A DNA stretch of 64,000 nucleotides from JdFR-22 sp964534325 (GCA_964534325.1 CAZHOR010000002.1:62001-126000), one strand, 5' to 3'; shown: positions 1-9,257, counted from the stretch's first letter. The notes: generated from the letters alone by a model not told the origin. Program-made: numbers and translations.

Positions 1-2
1 TA

Positions 3-1208
3 CTGGGAATATCCCTTCTCTACGACTACAAGAGGATCTCCGGAGTGACCTTGAGTGGGGTGATGCTCGTACCCATTACCTTCATATTATTTGCTACCAA
101 CTCCTGGGATGCTCCCCTCTTTCTGTTCCTCATCGCACTTACCTTCGTGGTCAAGTGTTTGCCATGGCTCCCGCGGTTCCAAAAAAGTGCCATGAAGGCC
201 CCAGATTTTCTGAAGAGTGTTAGGACAGAGATCTTGTTCGCTTCGGGTATAATTCTGGCGTCCGTTTTGTCCATACTCCTTTTTTATTCCACCATGAAGA
301 CCCCATCCGCTGAACTCATTCTGGTGGAGGACAGGAGCAGTTTGGTACAGTTCCTCCTGTTCTTCTTTATTCAGTTAGCCTTCGTCTTCTTTTACCTTCG
401 AGATGAGGTCGTATCGAAATTGTTTGGGCTCTCCCTTATTCCAGCTGTAGCCCTTTCTGTCTGGATCCCCATTTCCCTGGTAGTAGTTCCTCTCGCTGTC
501 CTATCTGGGAGAAAATTGGTCAGGGGAGATTTTTTCGCCGCCTTAATATTCGCTGCATCCCTTTTAATGCTTGCTCCGGAAGTTATTGCCATCGAATCGA
601 GACTGAATACGGTTTTCAAGTTCTATCTTGCTGTATGGTTACTCATAACCATTCCCGGAGCCTTTGCCCTATCTCAAGCCATAAAACATCGCAGTAGAGC
701 TCTGAAAATTGTGCTGATCGCTTTATTCGTCCTCTCTCTGATATACCCCTCGGTAGCAACACCCGTGAGGCATCACAAAACAGATTTCCATCTGGACGGC
801 ATGGAGTTCGTGAAGGATTACAGTGAAGGAGATTACAGAGCCATCCAGTGGTTAAGGGACAGGAACATAAATGGAGTTCTTCTGGAAGAGGCTTACGATT
901 GCTACGATTATGGGGGTAGAATGGCAGCTTTTACAGCCAATCCCACTCTGGTAGGTTGGGCATGCCACGAGGTGCAGTGGAGGGATAATGGAATGGAGCT
1001 GGCCCACAGACAGGGTGCTGTTAGGGCCATATACACCTCTGATAACTGCTCCCTCATAAAAAATGCATTGGAAGACTATAATATTACGCTGGTGGTTGTA
1101 GGTTATCAGGAAAAGAAAGAGTTTGGAGCAGAGCCTCAAAAATTCCAAAAATGCAGTCTTAAGGAGGTTTTTGTCAGTAAAGGTACCCACATTTATAAGG
1201 TGGATTAA
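3..1208 (+). CDS. DUF2298-type polytopic membrane protein, 3' part
   Basis: The frame is open to the left edge of the window, so this is the C-terminal part of a larger gene; the first in-window ATG is at position 105 and is not a credible start. What remains has several hydrophobic segments followed by a soluble tail. The tail contains the signature order AIQWL, an LEEAYDCYDYGGR stretch, and GW-CHEVQWR, which matches my memory of archaeal and chloroflexal DUF2298 proteins (large membrane proteins resembling glycosyltransferase family 39/mannosyltransferase folds). Function is unproven; a surface-polysaccharide glycosyltransferase role is the usual guess. It ends 52 bp before mptA and probably has its own promoter upstream of the window. 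Confidence 0.7.
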   Translation: MGISLLYDYKRISGVTLSGVMLVPITFILFATNSWDAPLFLFLIALTFVVKCLPWLPRFQKSAMKAPDFLKSVRTEILFASGIILASVLSILLFYSTMKTPSAELILVEDRSSLVQFLLFFFIQLAFVFFYLRDEVVSKLFGLSLIPAVALSVWIPISLVVVPLAVLSGRKLVRGDFFAALIFAASLLMLAPEVIAIESRLNTVFKFYLAVWLLITIPGAFALSQAIKHRSRALKIVLIALFVLSLIYPSVATPVRHHKTDFHLDGMEFVKDYSEGDYRAIQWLRDRNINGVLLEEAYDCYDYGGRMAAFTANPTLVGWACHEVQWRDNGMELAHRQGAVRAIYTSDNCSLIKNALEDYNITLVVVGYQEKKEFGAEPQKFQKCSLKEVFVSKGTHIYKVD

Positions 1209-1231
1209 AGCTGAAAATTGAGATGCACACG

Positions 1232-1240
1232 TTTTTATAA
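1232..1240 (+). promoter_or_regulatory. TATA box of mptA (leaderless)
   Basis: The stretch TTTTTATAA lies about 25 nt before the mptA ATG at 1261. No Shine-Dalgarno sequence precedes the ATG (the bases just before it are CCCCCT). A TATA box at this distance predicts transcription starting at or next to the start codon, so a leaderless message. Confidence 0.6.
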
Positions 1241-1260
1241 CGTTTGATCGTGTTCCCCCT

Positions 1261-2181
1261 ATGCTTCCCGATGTTCAGACCCTGAAACCTGATGTGCCTG
1301 TTGGATTAAGTAGGGTGGGCGCTACAGGTATCAAAAAGCTGGTTAAAGTTGCCAGGGGAGAAGGAGTAAGGCCAGTTATACTTATATCGGTTTTTGATGT
1401 TTACGTTGACCTATCACCAGAGAGAAAAGGGGTCAACCTCAGCAGGAATTTCGAGGCAGTGGATGAAGTTCTGGAAAATCTTACTGCCAGACCTACGGAC
1501 AGGATTGAAGACCTCACCATGGAGATAGTGGATGAACTGCTGGAAAGGCACGATTACGCCACCAATGCAGAAGTTGATATGGAATCAGAACTCATATTGA
1601 TCAGAAAAACGCCTGCAACCCGACAGAGAACCCAAGAAGTGGTTAAAATATTTTGCAGGGCAAGCAGAAGCAAGAATGATGGTAAAAAGATGTTCATTGG
1701 GGCAGAAGTCCCCGGAATGACCGCCTGTCCCTGTGCTCAGGAGCTGGTTAAGAGCATGGCAGAGGAGAGGCTCAAAGAATCATTCGACCAGGAACAAATT
1801 AACAAAATATTTGAATCAATCCCCGTAGCCACCCACAATCAGAGAGGAAGGGCCAGAGTAGAGATCCAGGTAACTGACGACTTCATTCCCTCCATTGATG
1901 ACCTCATCAAGATCGCCAGGAATTCCATGAGCTATCAGGTTTACGAGATCCTAAAGAGAGAGGACGAGCTTCATGTGGTGGAGGAAGTACATAAGAATCC
2001 CAAATTCGTGGAAGACGTGGTAAGGGATATGGCCATGGCCACCATATCAAAATTCGAGGATGCACCACAAGACATCATGGTCTATTTCAGGTATTTGAGC
2101 GAAGAGAGCATTCACCAGCACAATGTGGTAGCCGAAAGGATGGCCACCATGGGAGAGCTGAGGAATGAGATATCGCCATGA
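1261..2181 (+). CDS. mptA: GTP cyclohydrolase MptA (type IV, FolE2-like)
   Basis: At 306 residues this has the length of archaeal MptA, the Fe(II)-dependent enzyme that converts GTP to 7,8-dihydro-D-neopterin 2',3'-cyclic phosphate, the first step of tetrahydromethanopterin synthesis. The start MLPDVQ followed by PVGLSRVGATGIKK, then SPERKGVNLSRNFEA and the Cys-bearing MTACPCAQE segment (metal site), is typical of the family. The ORF is preceded by a TATA box with no ribosome binding site. Its 3' end overlaps the next gene by 17 nt. The methanopterin carrier made here is what Ftr (60.3-61.2 kb) uses, so the two genes belong to one metabolic theme. Confidence 0.93.
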   Translation: MLPDVQTLKPDVPVGLSRVGATGIKKLVKVARGEGVRPVILISVFDVYVDLSPERKGVNLSRNFEAVDEVLENLTARPTDRIEDLTMEIVDELLERHDYATNAEVDMESELILIRKTPATRQRTQEVVKIFCRASRSKNDGKKMFIGAEVPGMTACPCAQELVKSMAEERLKESFDQEQINKIFESIPVATHNQRGRARVEIQVTDDFIPSIDDLIKIARNSMSYQVYEILKREDELHVVEEVHKNPKFVEDVVRDMAMATISKFEDAPQDIMVYFRYLSEESIHQHNVVAERMATMGELRNEISP

Positions 2182-3637
2182 ACCCCCATTCATCTTATTT
2201 CTTTTTCTCATCCTCACACTTTTGCTTTCAGGGTTCACTTGTGGAAATGCTAATGCCAGTGGACAAATAATCAAGCTGTACCCCAATCCATATGGTGACG
2301 AGGGTGCAGAATACATTAAGGCTGAATGCAGGGGAGAATGCTACCTTACCGACGGTGAGGGTAGAATAGAGTTCAACGGTAGCATCACAGCTACCAAAAA
2401 CTCCAGCGCATATTCAAGAACTTTTGGCTCCCCCCCGGATACCGAATTCTCATCCAGATTCGCTCTTGCCAACTCCGGTGAAACCGTTTCGTTATACAAG
2501 GGCGATGAGCTGCTGGATTCTTTCACCTATGGTGAAGATATCGAATTACTCGGTGAAGGTATCATTTACTACCGTAATGATGGTTGGGACTTCAGGTATG
2601 AGGACTGGAGCGATTTTGAGAGCGTTGAAGATAATGTCAGCGGCAGGATCATTGTTTCACCTGCAGGTTATGCTGTTGATGCTGAAGAAGAAATTGAGCT
2701 TGCTTCCTACACCCTGACGAACTACCGGATCAGCCAGCTTGCAGAGGACGGAGTTAAGGTGGAAGTTTTCCTCGACGCTACCCCCGTAGGCGGTATCCCC
2801 CTTGAGGAATCTGAAGCATTAAGGGGTGTTGAATCTCATTTCCTGGAAGCAGAATCTTATCGGAATTTCCACTACAAGTTCGCCGTCATCGACGGCCGAA
2901 GGGTAGTCATTACCACGGAGAACTGGCACTGGGACAATAGAGGCTACATCGTTGAAGTGGAGAGCGATAAAGCTGCTGATTTCTTCCACAAGGTGCTTGA
3001 ACACGATATAAAGTATGAAGGGGATAAAGGAAAGACTGGAGACATTGAAGGAAAGAGCAGTGAGAGCTACCCATCTTCAAGCAAGCAATTTGACTTTAGT
3101 GGTAGAGTGGAGTTCTTTGTTCTCCCCGACTTCAATCCCGTCTTCGGCCATATCTCAGGAGCCAGTGACAGGGTTTATATTCAGGTCCCCTACATGGACT
3201 TCAAGTGGTTCAACGGCACACCCCTCCTCGACTCCATACTGTCGGCAGCAGAGAAGGGAGCGGAGGTCAAGATATTGCTGGACAGCGAATACAATAAAGA
3301 AGATAACCAGAAAACCGTTGATTTCCTCAATGAGGTGGCAGAAAAGAGGGGACTGAATGTGAAAGCCAAGATCATGGAGCATATTCCTCTGCACGCCAAG
3401 ATGGTGGTAGCTGACGACGACATCCTCATAACTTCCGCCAATTTCAACCGATACGGATTTAAACTCAATAGAGAAGCTGGAATGATTATTTATGATGATG
3501 AAGCTACTGAATTTATGGCCCAGCAATTCAACCAGGACTGGAAGGGAGAACAAGAGCTGAACGCCGATTTCATTGTTCCCGCCATCTTCATATTATCCGC
3601 CTCGATCATAGTCACCTACAAGGCACTTAAAAAATGA
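2165..3637 (+). CDS. Secreted phospholipase D-like protein with lamin-tail-like N-terminus
   Basis: 490 residues. An N-terminal hydrophobic signal segment (FILFLFLILTLLLSGF) is followed by a domain resembling a lamin-tail/LTD fold (YPNPYGDEGAEYIK), then two half-sites of the PLD superfamily. The first HKD-type motif is H-Y-K-x4-D in FHYKFAVIDG; the second is H-A-K-x4-D in PLHAKMVVADD, each followed by the expected S/T and N residues (TTENW, TSANF). A C-terminal hydrophobic helix (FIVPAIFILSASIIVTY) and basic tail would anchor it outside the cell. The start ATG overlaps the end of mptA, so it is probably cotranscribed. Substrate (phospholipid, nucleic acid) cannot be read from the sequence. 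Confidence 0.82.
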   Translation: MRYRHEPPFILFLFLILTLLLSGFTCGNANASGQIIKLYPNPYGDEGAEYIKAECRGECYLTDGEGRIEFNGSITATKNSSAYSRTFGSPPDTEFSSRFALANSGETVSLYKGDELLDSFTYGEDIELLGEGIIYYRNDGWDFRYEDWSDFESVEDNVSGRIIVSPAGYAVDAEEEIELASYTLTNYRISQLAEDGVKVEVFLDATPVGGIPLEESEALRGVESHFLEAESYRNFHYKFAVIDGRRVVITTENWHWDNRGYIVEVESDKAADFFHKVLEHDIKYEGDKGKTGDIEGKSSESYPSSSKQFDFSGRVEFFVLPDFNPVFGHISGASDRVYIQVPYMDFKWFNGTPLLDSILSAAEKGAEVKILLDSEYNKEDNQKTVDFLNEVAEKRGLNVKAKIMEHIPLHAKMVVADDDILITSANFNRYGFKLNREAGMIIYDDEATEFMAQQFNQDWKGEQELNADFIVPAIFILSASIIVTYKALKK

Positions 3638-3736
3638 GGCCCCCAGAGTGAGGTAATAGTAGTATATAGTAAAAAAGATTATATCGTTATGCACATTGAA
3701 GCATAAAGGAATATCCTGGCAAATCTTGGTGAGATA

Positions 3737-5008
3737 ATGGACGTTAGAGGTAAAGGGTTTAGCAAGCATATCAGGGTTTCAGATGCTCTAAATAAATACT
3801 TTGGACACTTTGACTTAAATTTTAAGGGTAAAGAAGTTATTTCTCTCAAAGGATCTGTTAATAGAGTTCTGGCCGAGGATGTTGTCTCTGACAGAGATAT
3901 ACCTCATTTTGACCGTGCGGCAATGGACGGGTATGCTGTCAGGGCCGAAGATACTTTCGGGGCGTCTATGGATAATCCATTCATACTTTCAATAAAAAAT
4001 AAGGTTGAAATAGGCGACACCAACCCGGGCAGGATCTCTAAAGGGCAAGCTATAAGGATAGCTACCGGAGCAGCTATGCCAGAAGGCAGTGATGCTGTAG
4101 TAATGATCGAGTACACCCAAGAGCTTGCCGATTCTGTAGAGATATACAAGACGGTAACGCCAGCAGAGAACGTTTCTCTTGCCGGAGAAGACGTGAGCTC
4201 CGGGGACGCGATTTTAAAGAAGAATACTGTGCTTAAACCTCAGGATGTGGGTATGCTGGCCGCAGTGGGTATGAAAGAAGTTAGTGTTCGGAGAAAACCT
4301 GTGGTCGCGGTCCTCTCCACCGGTAACGAGCTGATCGAGCCTGAAGATGTAGGTGTGCTGGATAAGGGGAAAGTAATCGACGTGAACAGGTATTCCGTTA
4401 TATCTGCCCTCAAGATGGTGGGTGCTGAAGTGCTGGACTGTGGGATCTGCAGGGACAGCAGAGAAGAGATCAAGGAGGCGCTCACCTACGCCGTTCAGAA
4501 GGCAGATATGGTGGTAGCCAGCGGCGGTACCTCGGTGGGAGAGAAGGACTTGTTACCGGAGATGGTGAGTGAACTGGGAGAGATCGTGGTTCATGGTGTG
4601 TCCACCAAACCGGGTATGCCCGTAGCCCTGTGCCATATAGATGGTAAGCCCGTAGTCCTGCTTCCTGGTTTTCCTGTAGCCGCTATGGTCGCTTTCTACA
4701 ATTTTGTTCCCTCCATCCTGGAGAAAATGCTGGATGCGTGCATATGGGAGAGGAAATACGTTAAAGCAAAGGTCGGGAGGAGAATACCTTCCAGAGAGGG
4801 GGTGAGGACATTCACCCGGGTGACCATCCACAAATCGGAGGACGGATATGTAGCTCATCCCATCAGGACCTCTGGTTCTGGGATATTGTCGTCCATGGTC
4901 AAAGCACATGGGTTCGCTATTATTCCTGAGGATAGTGAAGGTGTGGAGAAGGACGAAGAAGTAGAGGTCCTTCTTTTAAGGAATATTGGGTGTTCTTATG
5001 AAGCGTAA
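3737..5008 (+). CDS. moeA: Molybdopterin molybdenumtransferase MoeA (first copy)
   Basis: 423 residues. MoeA inserts molybdate or tungstate into adenylated molybdopterin, the last step of making Mo/W cofactor for enzymes such as formylmethanofuran dehydrogenase. The family signatures are present: PHFDRAAMDGYAVRAED near residue 55, GAAMPEGSDAVVMIE, AVLSTGNELIEP, and the MoCF-binding segment VASGGTSVGEKD followed by PGMPVALC and LLPGFPVAAM. The start ATG has GGTGA 4 nt upstream, and TATA-like AT stretches lie 50-80 nt earlier. It overlaps the second moeA by 11 nt, so the two are translated from one message. Confidence 0.92.
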   Translation: MDVRGKGFSKHIRVSDALNKYFGHFDLNFKGKEVISLKGSVNRVLAEDVVSDRDIPHFDRAAMDGYAVRAEDTFGASMDNPFILSIKNKVEIGDTNPGRISKGQAIRIATGAAMPEGSDAVVMIEYTQELADSVEIYKTVTPAENVSLAGEDVSSGDAILKKNTVLKPQDVGMLAAVGMKEVSVRRKPVVAVLSTGNELIEPEDVGVLDKGKVIDVNRYSVISALKMVGAEVLDCGICRDSREEIKEALTYAVQKADMVVASGGTSVGEKDLLPEMVSELGEIVVHGVSTKPGMPVALCHIDGKPVVLLPGFPVAAMVAFYNFVPSILEKMLDACIWERKYVKAKVGRRIPSREGVRTFTRVTIHKSEDGYVAHPIRTSGSGILSSMVKAHGFAIIPEDSEGVEKDEEVEVLLLRNIGCSYEA

Positions 5009-6947
5009 GATATTCAGGGAGCTGATCTCAGTAGAAGAGGCAAAGAAAGTTGTTGATGAGCTTTCTGTGGATAAGGGAGCTGAGACCGTGGACATATTTA
5101 ATGCCTGCGGTAGAACTGCTTTTGAAGATGTTCATGCGCCCCGGGACATGCCTCCCTTTGACAGGTCCACCATGGATGGTTACGCCGTCAAAGCAGAAGA
5201 TACATTCAAGGTGGATGAAGAGAACCCCGGCTCACTGAGAGTTGCGGGTAGGATAGAGCCCGGCGACATCCCCACCGCGGAGGTTGGTAAGGGAGAAGCT
5301 ATAGAGATCTCCACAGGGGCTGTTATTCCCCGAGGATGCAATGCAGTGGTAATGGTGGAGTACACCAGCATGGAGGATGACTCCATCCTCGTTTACCGTC
5401 CAGTAGCGCCCGGAGAGAATATAATTGCTGCAGGCAGTGACATAATGGCAGGAGAGCTTATCCTGAGAAAGGATTCGACCATAACTGCCAGGGATGTAGC
5501 CATTTTGAGTGCAGTGGGTATAAAAGAGACACGAGTGAGTAAGAGGCCGGTCGTGGCGGTTATATCCACCGGGAATGAAGTTGTTGAGCCCGGAAAGGAG
5601 TTGGGCCACGGGAAGATTTATGATGTTAATTCACCTGCCATATGCTCTGCTGTCAGGGAAAACGGTGGCGAGCCCCTTTATCTGGGTATCGCTGAAGACG
5701 ACTATGACAAGATAAAGGCCAAGATAAAGGAGGGTTTGAAGGCTGCTGATATGGTTCTGGCTTCAGGAGGCACCTCCGCTGGTGTGGGGGACCTCATGCA
5801 CCGCATTATAGATGAAGAGGGTAAGGTACTTGTTCACGGTATTGCTGTAAAGCCGGGTAAACCCACCATAATAGCCGAAATAGATGGCAAACCGGTCTTC
5901 GGGCTTCCAGGGTACCCGGTATCCGCAATGATGATATTCGAGATATTCGTGGCCGAACTCATAAGAAAAATGGCTGGCATGCAGGAAGAGGGGAGAACGC
6001 ATAGGGCGAAGATCAGTCACAAGATCTTCTCTTCTTCGGGTAGAAGAGAGTTCCTCCCGGTGAATATGGTAGGAGAGAGCATCTACCCCGTCACCGGCAA
6101 TTACTCTGCTGCGGTATCCAAATTGGTGGAGGCTGATGGTTTTATTGAAATACCTGACGATACCGTCTTCCTGGAAGAAGGAGAATACACCAATGTCAAG
6201 CTTTTCAGCACCCTGAGGCCTGCTGACCTGTTGATAATCGGGAGCCATTGTGTAGGGATCGACGTGCTGCTGGAGCTGATGCGCAGAGAGCACCCTTGGG
6301 TAGTGAAGGTCATCAATGTAGGCTCTTCTGGAGGTCTTGTGGCCGTGAGGAGAGGGGAAGCGGATATAGCCGGAACACACCTCCTGGACGACGAAACGGG
6401 AGAGTACAACATCCCATTTATCTCCAGATTCAGGTTGCAAAACGTTCTACTGATTAAGGGATATGCCAGAGAACAGGGCCTCATAGTGAAGAAAGGAAAT
6501 CCCAAAGGTATAGAGAGCATCGAAGACATTTTGAGAGAGGATGTAAGCATTATGAACAGGAACCCGGGCTCGGGAACAAGAGTGCTCCTGGACATGTACC
6601 TCAAAGATATTGCTGACAGCAAAGGGATTGATTTTGATGACATGACCAAAAGAATAGAGGGTTACAGCATGGAAGCAAAATCACATACAGCAGTAGCCAC
6701 CGGCGTCCTCATGGATAAAGCGGATGTAGGAATGGGTATCAAGACCGTAGCGGATAGATACGGGCTCGATTTTATACCGCTTAGGGATGAGGAGTACGAT
6801 TTCGTGATCAGAAAAGACAGAGTGAATAAAGAAGGCGTAAAGCAATTTGTCAGCACCTTACGGTCCAGTGAATTCAAACAGGCGCTGGAGGAAAGGCTCC
6901 CCGGAATGCGGATAACAGAACAGACGGGGACCACCCATGAATTTTAG
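4998..6947 (+). CDS. moeA: MoeA fused to a C-terminal periplasmic-binding-like domain
   Basis: 649 residues from the ATG at 4998; an in-frame TTG 12 nt earlier is possible but has no better RBS. The first ~400 residues are a full MoeA (PPFDRSTMDGYAVKAED, VISTGNEVVEP, LASGGTSAGVGD, GLPGYPVSAM). The last ~230 residues (IIGSHCVGIDVLLELM onward, with AGTHLLDDETGEYN and NPGSGTRVLLD) are a type 2 substrate-binding domain like that of ModE/LysR-linked or molybdate-binding proteins. This fusion is known in archaea and bacteria and probably senses or delivers oxyanion. Tandem plain and fused MoeA copies often accompany both molybdenum and tungsten cofactor use. Confidence 0.9.
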   Translation: MKRKIFRELISVEEAKKVVDELSVDKGAETVDIFNACGRTAFEDVHAPRDMPPFDRSTMDGYAVKAEDTFKVDEENPGSLRVAGRIEPGDIPTAEVGKGEAIEISTGAVIPRGCNAVVMVEYTSMEDDSILVYRPVAPGENIIAAGSDIMAGELILRKDSTITARDVAILSAVGIKETRVSKRPVVAVISTGNEVVEPGKELGHGKIYDVNSPAICSAVRENGGEPLYLGIAEDDYDKIKAKIKEGLKAADMVLASGGTSAGVGDLMHRIIDEEGKVLVHGIAVKPGKPTIIAEIDGKPVFGLPGYPVSAMMIFEIFVAELIRKMAGMQEEGRTHRAKISHKIFSSSGRREFLPVNMVGESIYPVTGNYSAAVSKLVEADGFIEIPDDTVFLEEGEYTNVKLFSTLRPADLLIIGSHCVGIDVLLELMRREHPWVVKVINVGSSGGLVAVRRGEADIAGTHLLDDETGEYNIPFISRFRLQNVLLIKGYAREQGLIVKKGNPKGIESIEDILREDVSIMNRNPGSGTRVLLDMYLKDIADSKGIDFDDMTKRIEGYSMEAKSHTAVATGVLMDKADVGMGIKTVADRYGLDFIPLRDEEYDFVIRKDRVNKEGVKQFVSTLRSSEFKQALEERLPGMRITEQTGTTHEF

Positions 6948-6954
6948 CTAAAAC

Positions 6955-8352
6955 TTACCGGCGTATTATGTGGTATTCATCCAGTTTGGATTCGGCTTCG
7001 TCCATCTTCTCCTGATGGTCTTTCAAGAATTCGGATACCAACTGGGCAGCGTATTTCTTGCAGTGTCCACACAGCATTTCACCACTCCTGCATTTATCCC
7101 TTAGCTCTCCCAGCTCTTTGTCATCCTTGATAAGATGGATCACGTATTGCTCGAATACCGAGCATTTCTCCGGCTCTCCACCCAGCTCCCTTTGCTCGTC
7201 AGCATTGCCTCTACCACCTGTAATTGCCTTCATGACCTTCTTGCTGGCCTCCTTTGGAGTGTCCAAAAGAGAGATGTAGCTGTCGGGTTTGGAGGAGCTC
7301 ATTTTCCCTCCTGTCAATCCGGTAATGAATCGGTGATAGGTTGAAGATGGGGGGATGAAAGCATATCCGCCAAATTCAAGTTCTAATCTCCTGACCTCTT
7401 CCTCTATTTCTTTTTTATCTCCATAGGCGTCGATATGCTCCTCGTAGACCACACAATCAAAATCGAGCTTTTTGGATAATCTTTCCAGATATTCTGAGCC
7501 TTTTCTGCTCCTTATCCGTATCCCGTTCTCCAGCTCCTCCAGGGCAAAGGTGTTGATCCTCGCAGCCAGGTCTCTGGTCAGCCTGATGTGGGGGTCCTGG
7601 TCAGCGCCCACAGGGATCACCACGGGCTTGGGTCCATCGAACTCCTTTAATTGGGGCTGCAATATATCTGCCGCCTGAACAGCGGTGACCTGCATCTTTG
7701 CCAGAGTGGTCTCAGGAGTGAATCCATAAATAGCCTTGAGCTCGCTCCAGTTCACTTCTGCCGACAGCTCGAATGCGAGGTCTTTTACAGTATCGCTGGC
7801 GGATTGGTAATAGATCACGGCATCCTTCTTCAATCCCAGAGCGATTATGCTCTTGATATACTCCAGTCCATACCTCTTCACTTCTTCCCAGGAGTAGTTC
7901 CTCACCACGTGGGACTCCATATCCGCTATGGCCACAAAAGCGGTTCCACCCATCCTCTGATGGATGATGATCTCGTCCATGGTCATCTTGTGACCGAAAT
8001 GAGGCATGCCGGAGGGCATGAAACCCGACATCACTGCCCAGGGCCTGTCATTCTTTACTGCGTCCACGATCCTATCATAGTCTCTGTGACCAAAAATGAT
8101 GTTGCGACTGATCAACCAGTCGGCTCCCGGCAGCTCATCAACAATTCCCGAAAAAGACTGCATGCCGAACTCAGTGATAAGCCTGTCGTAATCAACCGTT
8201 CCCTCGACTTCCCATGGAGTAATCCTCATGCTTCTTGCCTCTTTACAATAGACATAATAATATTTTCCGTTCAATTCATACCCCCACCCCATGCCAGATG
8301 AAAATTTGCAGTCGTTGAAATGGTGGCAACAAGGGCAGTGTATTATCTTCAA
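6955..8352 (-). CDS. trpS: Tryptophanyl-tRNA synthetase with Cys-rich N-terminal extension
   Basis: 465 residues if started at the TTG at 8352. The class I core is clear: the HIGH-like PHFGHK near residue 117, ADQDPHIRLTRD, and KMSSSKPDSY. Archaeal TrpRS usually begins close to the ITPWEVEGTVDYDRL stretch, which here is preceded by an ATG at 8229 (Met42, giving 424 residues). The extra 41 residues are open, contain CPCCHHFNDC and a later Cys, and look like a zinc-knuckle domain. I therefore keep the longer model but the start is unsettled. The gene is convergent with moeA, ending 7 nt from it, and divergent from the small gene at 8441. Confidence 0.88.
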   Translation of the reverse strand: MKIIHCPCCHHFNDCKFSSGMGWGYELNGKYYYVYCKEARSMRITPWEVEGTVDYDRLITEFGMQSFSGIVDELPGADWLISRNIIFGHRDYDRIVDAVKNDRPWAVMSGFMPSGMPHFGHKMTMDEIIIHQRMGGTAFVAIADMESHVVRNYSWEEVKRYGLEYIKSIIALGLKKDAVIYYQSASDTVKDLAFELSAEVNWSELKAIYGFTPETTLAKMQVTAVQAADILQPQLKEFDGPKPVVIPVGADQDPHIRLTRDLAARINTFALEELENGIRIRSRKGSEYLERLSKKLDFDCVVYEEHIDAYGDKKEIEEEVRRLELEFGGYAFIPPSSTYHRFITGLTGGKMSSSKPDSYISLLDTPKEASKKVMKAITGGRGNADEQRELGGEPEKCSVFEQYVIHLIKDDKELGELRDKCRSGEMLCGHCKKYAAQLVSEFLKDHQEKMDEAESKLDEYHIIRR

Positions 8353-8405
8353 GCCGGAATAAGAAAATTCAGGCTAAAAGTCGGACAGTTTTAAATATCT
8401 CTTCA

Positions 8406-8419
8406 TATGATATAAATAA
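8406..8419 (+). promoter_or_regulatory. TATA box for the small membrane gene at 8441
   Basis: TATGATATAAATAA lies 22-35 nt before the ATG at 8441; the gene also has a GAGGT ribosome binding site 7 nt before its ATG. Confidence 0.45.
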
Positions 8420-8440
8420 AATGGTTCACGAGGTTGTTCA

Positions 8441-8647
8441 ATGAAAGGGAATTCTGAAGAATGGAGTGCCAGTAAAATAGCAACGGTCTGCAAATCCCTC
8501 ATAGTTCTGGGAGTCGCCGCAGCGGTCTTACTCAACCACTCTATGGGGACCGTACTGGTCGTAAGCGGGCTGACCTACTGGTTCGGATTGGCCTACCAGA
8601 AGTACAAAGGAGAATACAAGCTCACAAAAGTGAAAAGAACAGATTAG
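8441..8647 (+). CDS. Small hypothetical membrane protein
   Basis: 68 residues with a single long hydrophobic stretch, roughly residues 17-48 (SLIVLGVAAAVLLNH...VLVVSGLTYWFGLAY), which could form a two-helix hairpin, then a basic tail (KYKGEYKLTKVKR). It has a GAGGT ribosome binding site and an upstream TATA box, so it looks like a real expressed gene. I do not recognise a family. It sits alone between trpS and the regulator at 8757, converging on the latter across a hairpin at 8709-8749. Confidence 0.6.
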   Translation: MKGNSEEWSASKIATVCKSLIVLGVAAAVLLNHSMGTVLVVSGLTYWFGLAYQKYKGEYKLTKVKRTD

Positions 8648-8708
8648 CATCCCGTTAACCAGTGAAAAAATGAGTCGGTTTTGAGTTAATTAGTAGCTTA
8701 TACATTAA

Positions 8709-8749
8709 GACTAATAGAGCGGTAATTGGGTTTTACTATTCTATTAGTC
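8709..8749. terminator. Inverted repeat between convergent genes
   Basis: GACTAATAGA at 8709-8718 is matched perfectly by TCTATTAGTC at 8740-8749, with GTAA/TTAC pairing inside the loop. It sits between the ends of two convergent genes, where a bidirectional terminator would be expected, but it lacks a clear long T-run. Confidence 0.45.
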
Positions 8750-8756
8750 CTAAAGT

Positions 8757-9257
8757 CTATTTTCTTACCAGTCTAAGTATGAAGAAGACCGCCACGAACA
8801 CCAGGATAAAGGTGGCTATGACCTCCATCTGCAGCACATCCCAGGGGATATAATCGCCCAATCCGGGTTCTGGAGTGGTCACTTCCTGTATACTGGGTTC
8901 CACAGGCGCTTTCTCAGCATCACCTGCTCCTTCTCTGGCAACTTCAAACATCATCGGCTCGGGGGTCAGGAACCTGTGAACGGCGAAAGAGCCTAAGACT
9001 GCAGCAAATATGGAGACCATTAAGTCGGTCACCCTCCTGCCCTTCTCAGTTATCCGGTAGTAGACGAACCTGTTACCGTTCTTAACCCTCTCAACTACGT
9101 GTGAGCTTGATAAGAGGTAAAGGTGCTTCAGGACAGCGGGCTTTGATACTCCAACCTCTCTTGACAGTTCAGAAAGTGTTTTATTTCTGCCCCTAAGGTT
9201 GCTCAGGATTTCCTTCCTGGTACCGGAATCCAGTATCTTATCCTCTTTATCCTGCAC
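8757..9257 (-). CDS. ArsR-like winged-helix regulator with membrane anchor
   Basis: 166 residues from a GTG start. Residues ~10-75 are a winged helix-turn-helix (RKEILSNLRGRNKTLSELSREVGVSKPAVLKHLYLL, then the wing VKNGNRFVYYRIT). Two hydrophobic segments follow, LMVSIFAAVLGSFAVH and the C-terminal MEVIATFILVFVAVFFILRL, joined by an acidic/proline-rich linker. The DNA-binding part would lie in the cytoplasm tethered to the membrane, a layout seen in several archaeal one-component sensors. A TATA-like CTATAAATG lies about 30 nt upstream of the GTG. The ligand and target genes are unknown. Confidence 0.75.
   Translation of the reverse strand: MQDKEDKILDSGTRKEILSNLRGRNKTLSELSREVGVSKPAVLKHLYLLSSSHVVERVKNGNRFVYYRITEKGRRVTDLMVSIFAAVLGSFAVHRFLTPEPMMFEVAREGAGDAEKAPVEPSIQEVTTPEPGLGDYIPWDVLQMEVIATFILVFVAVFFILRLVRK

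Noticed and set aside
4986..4997. TTG at 4986 as start of the second moeA
   Set aside because: The ATG 12 nt later is in frame, has GGGTG upstream and matches the family N-terminus.
5763..6440. Long open frame (225 codons) antisense to the second moeA
   Set aside because: It mirrors the codon pattern of moeA and its sequence shows no domain; a shadow ORF.
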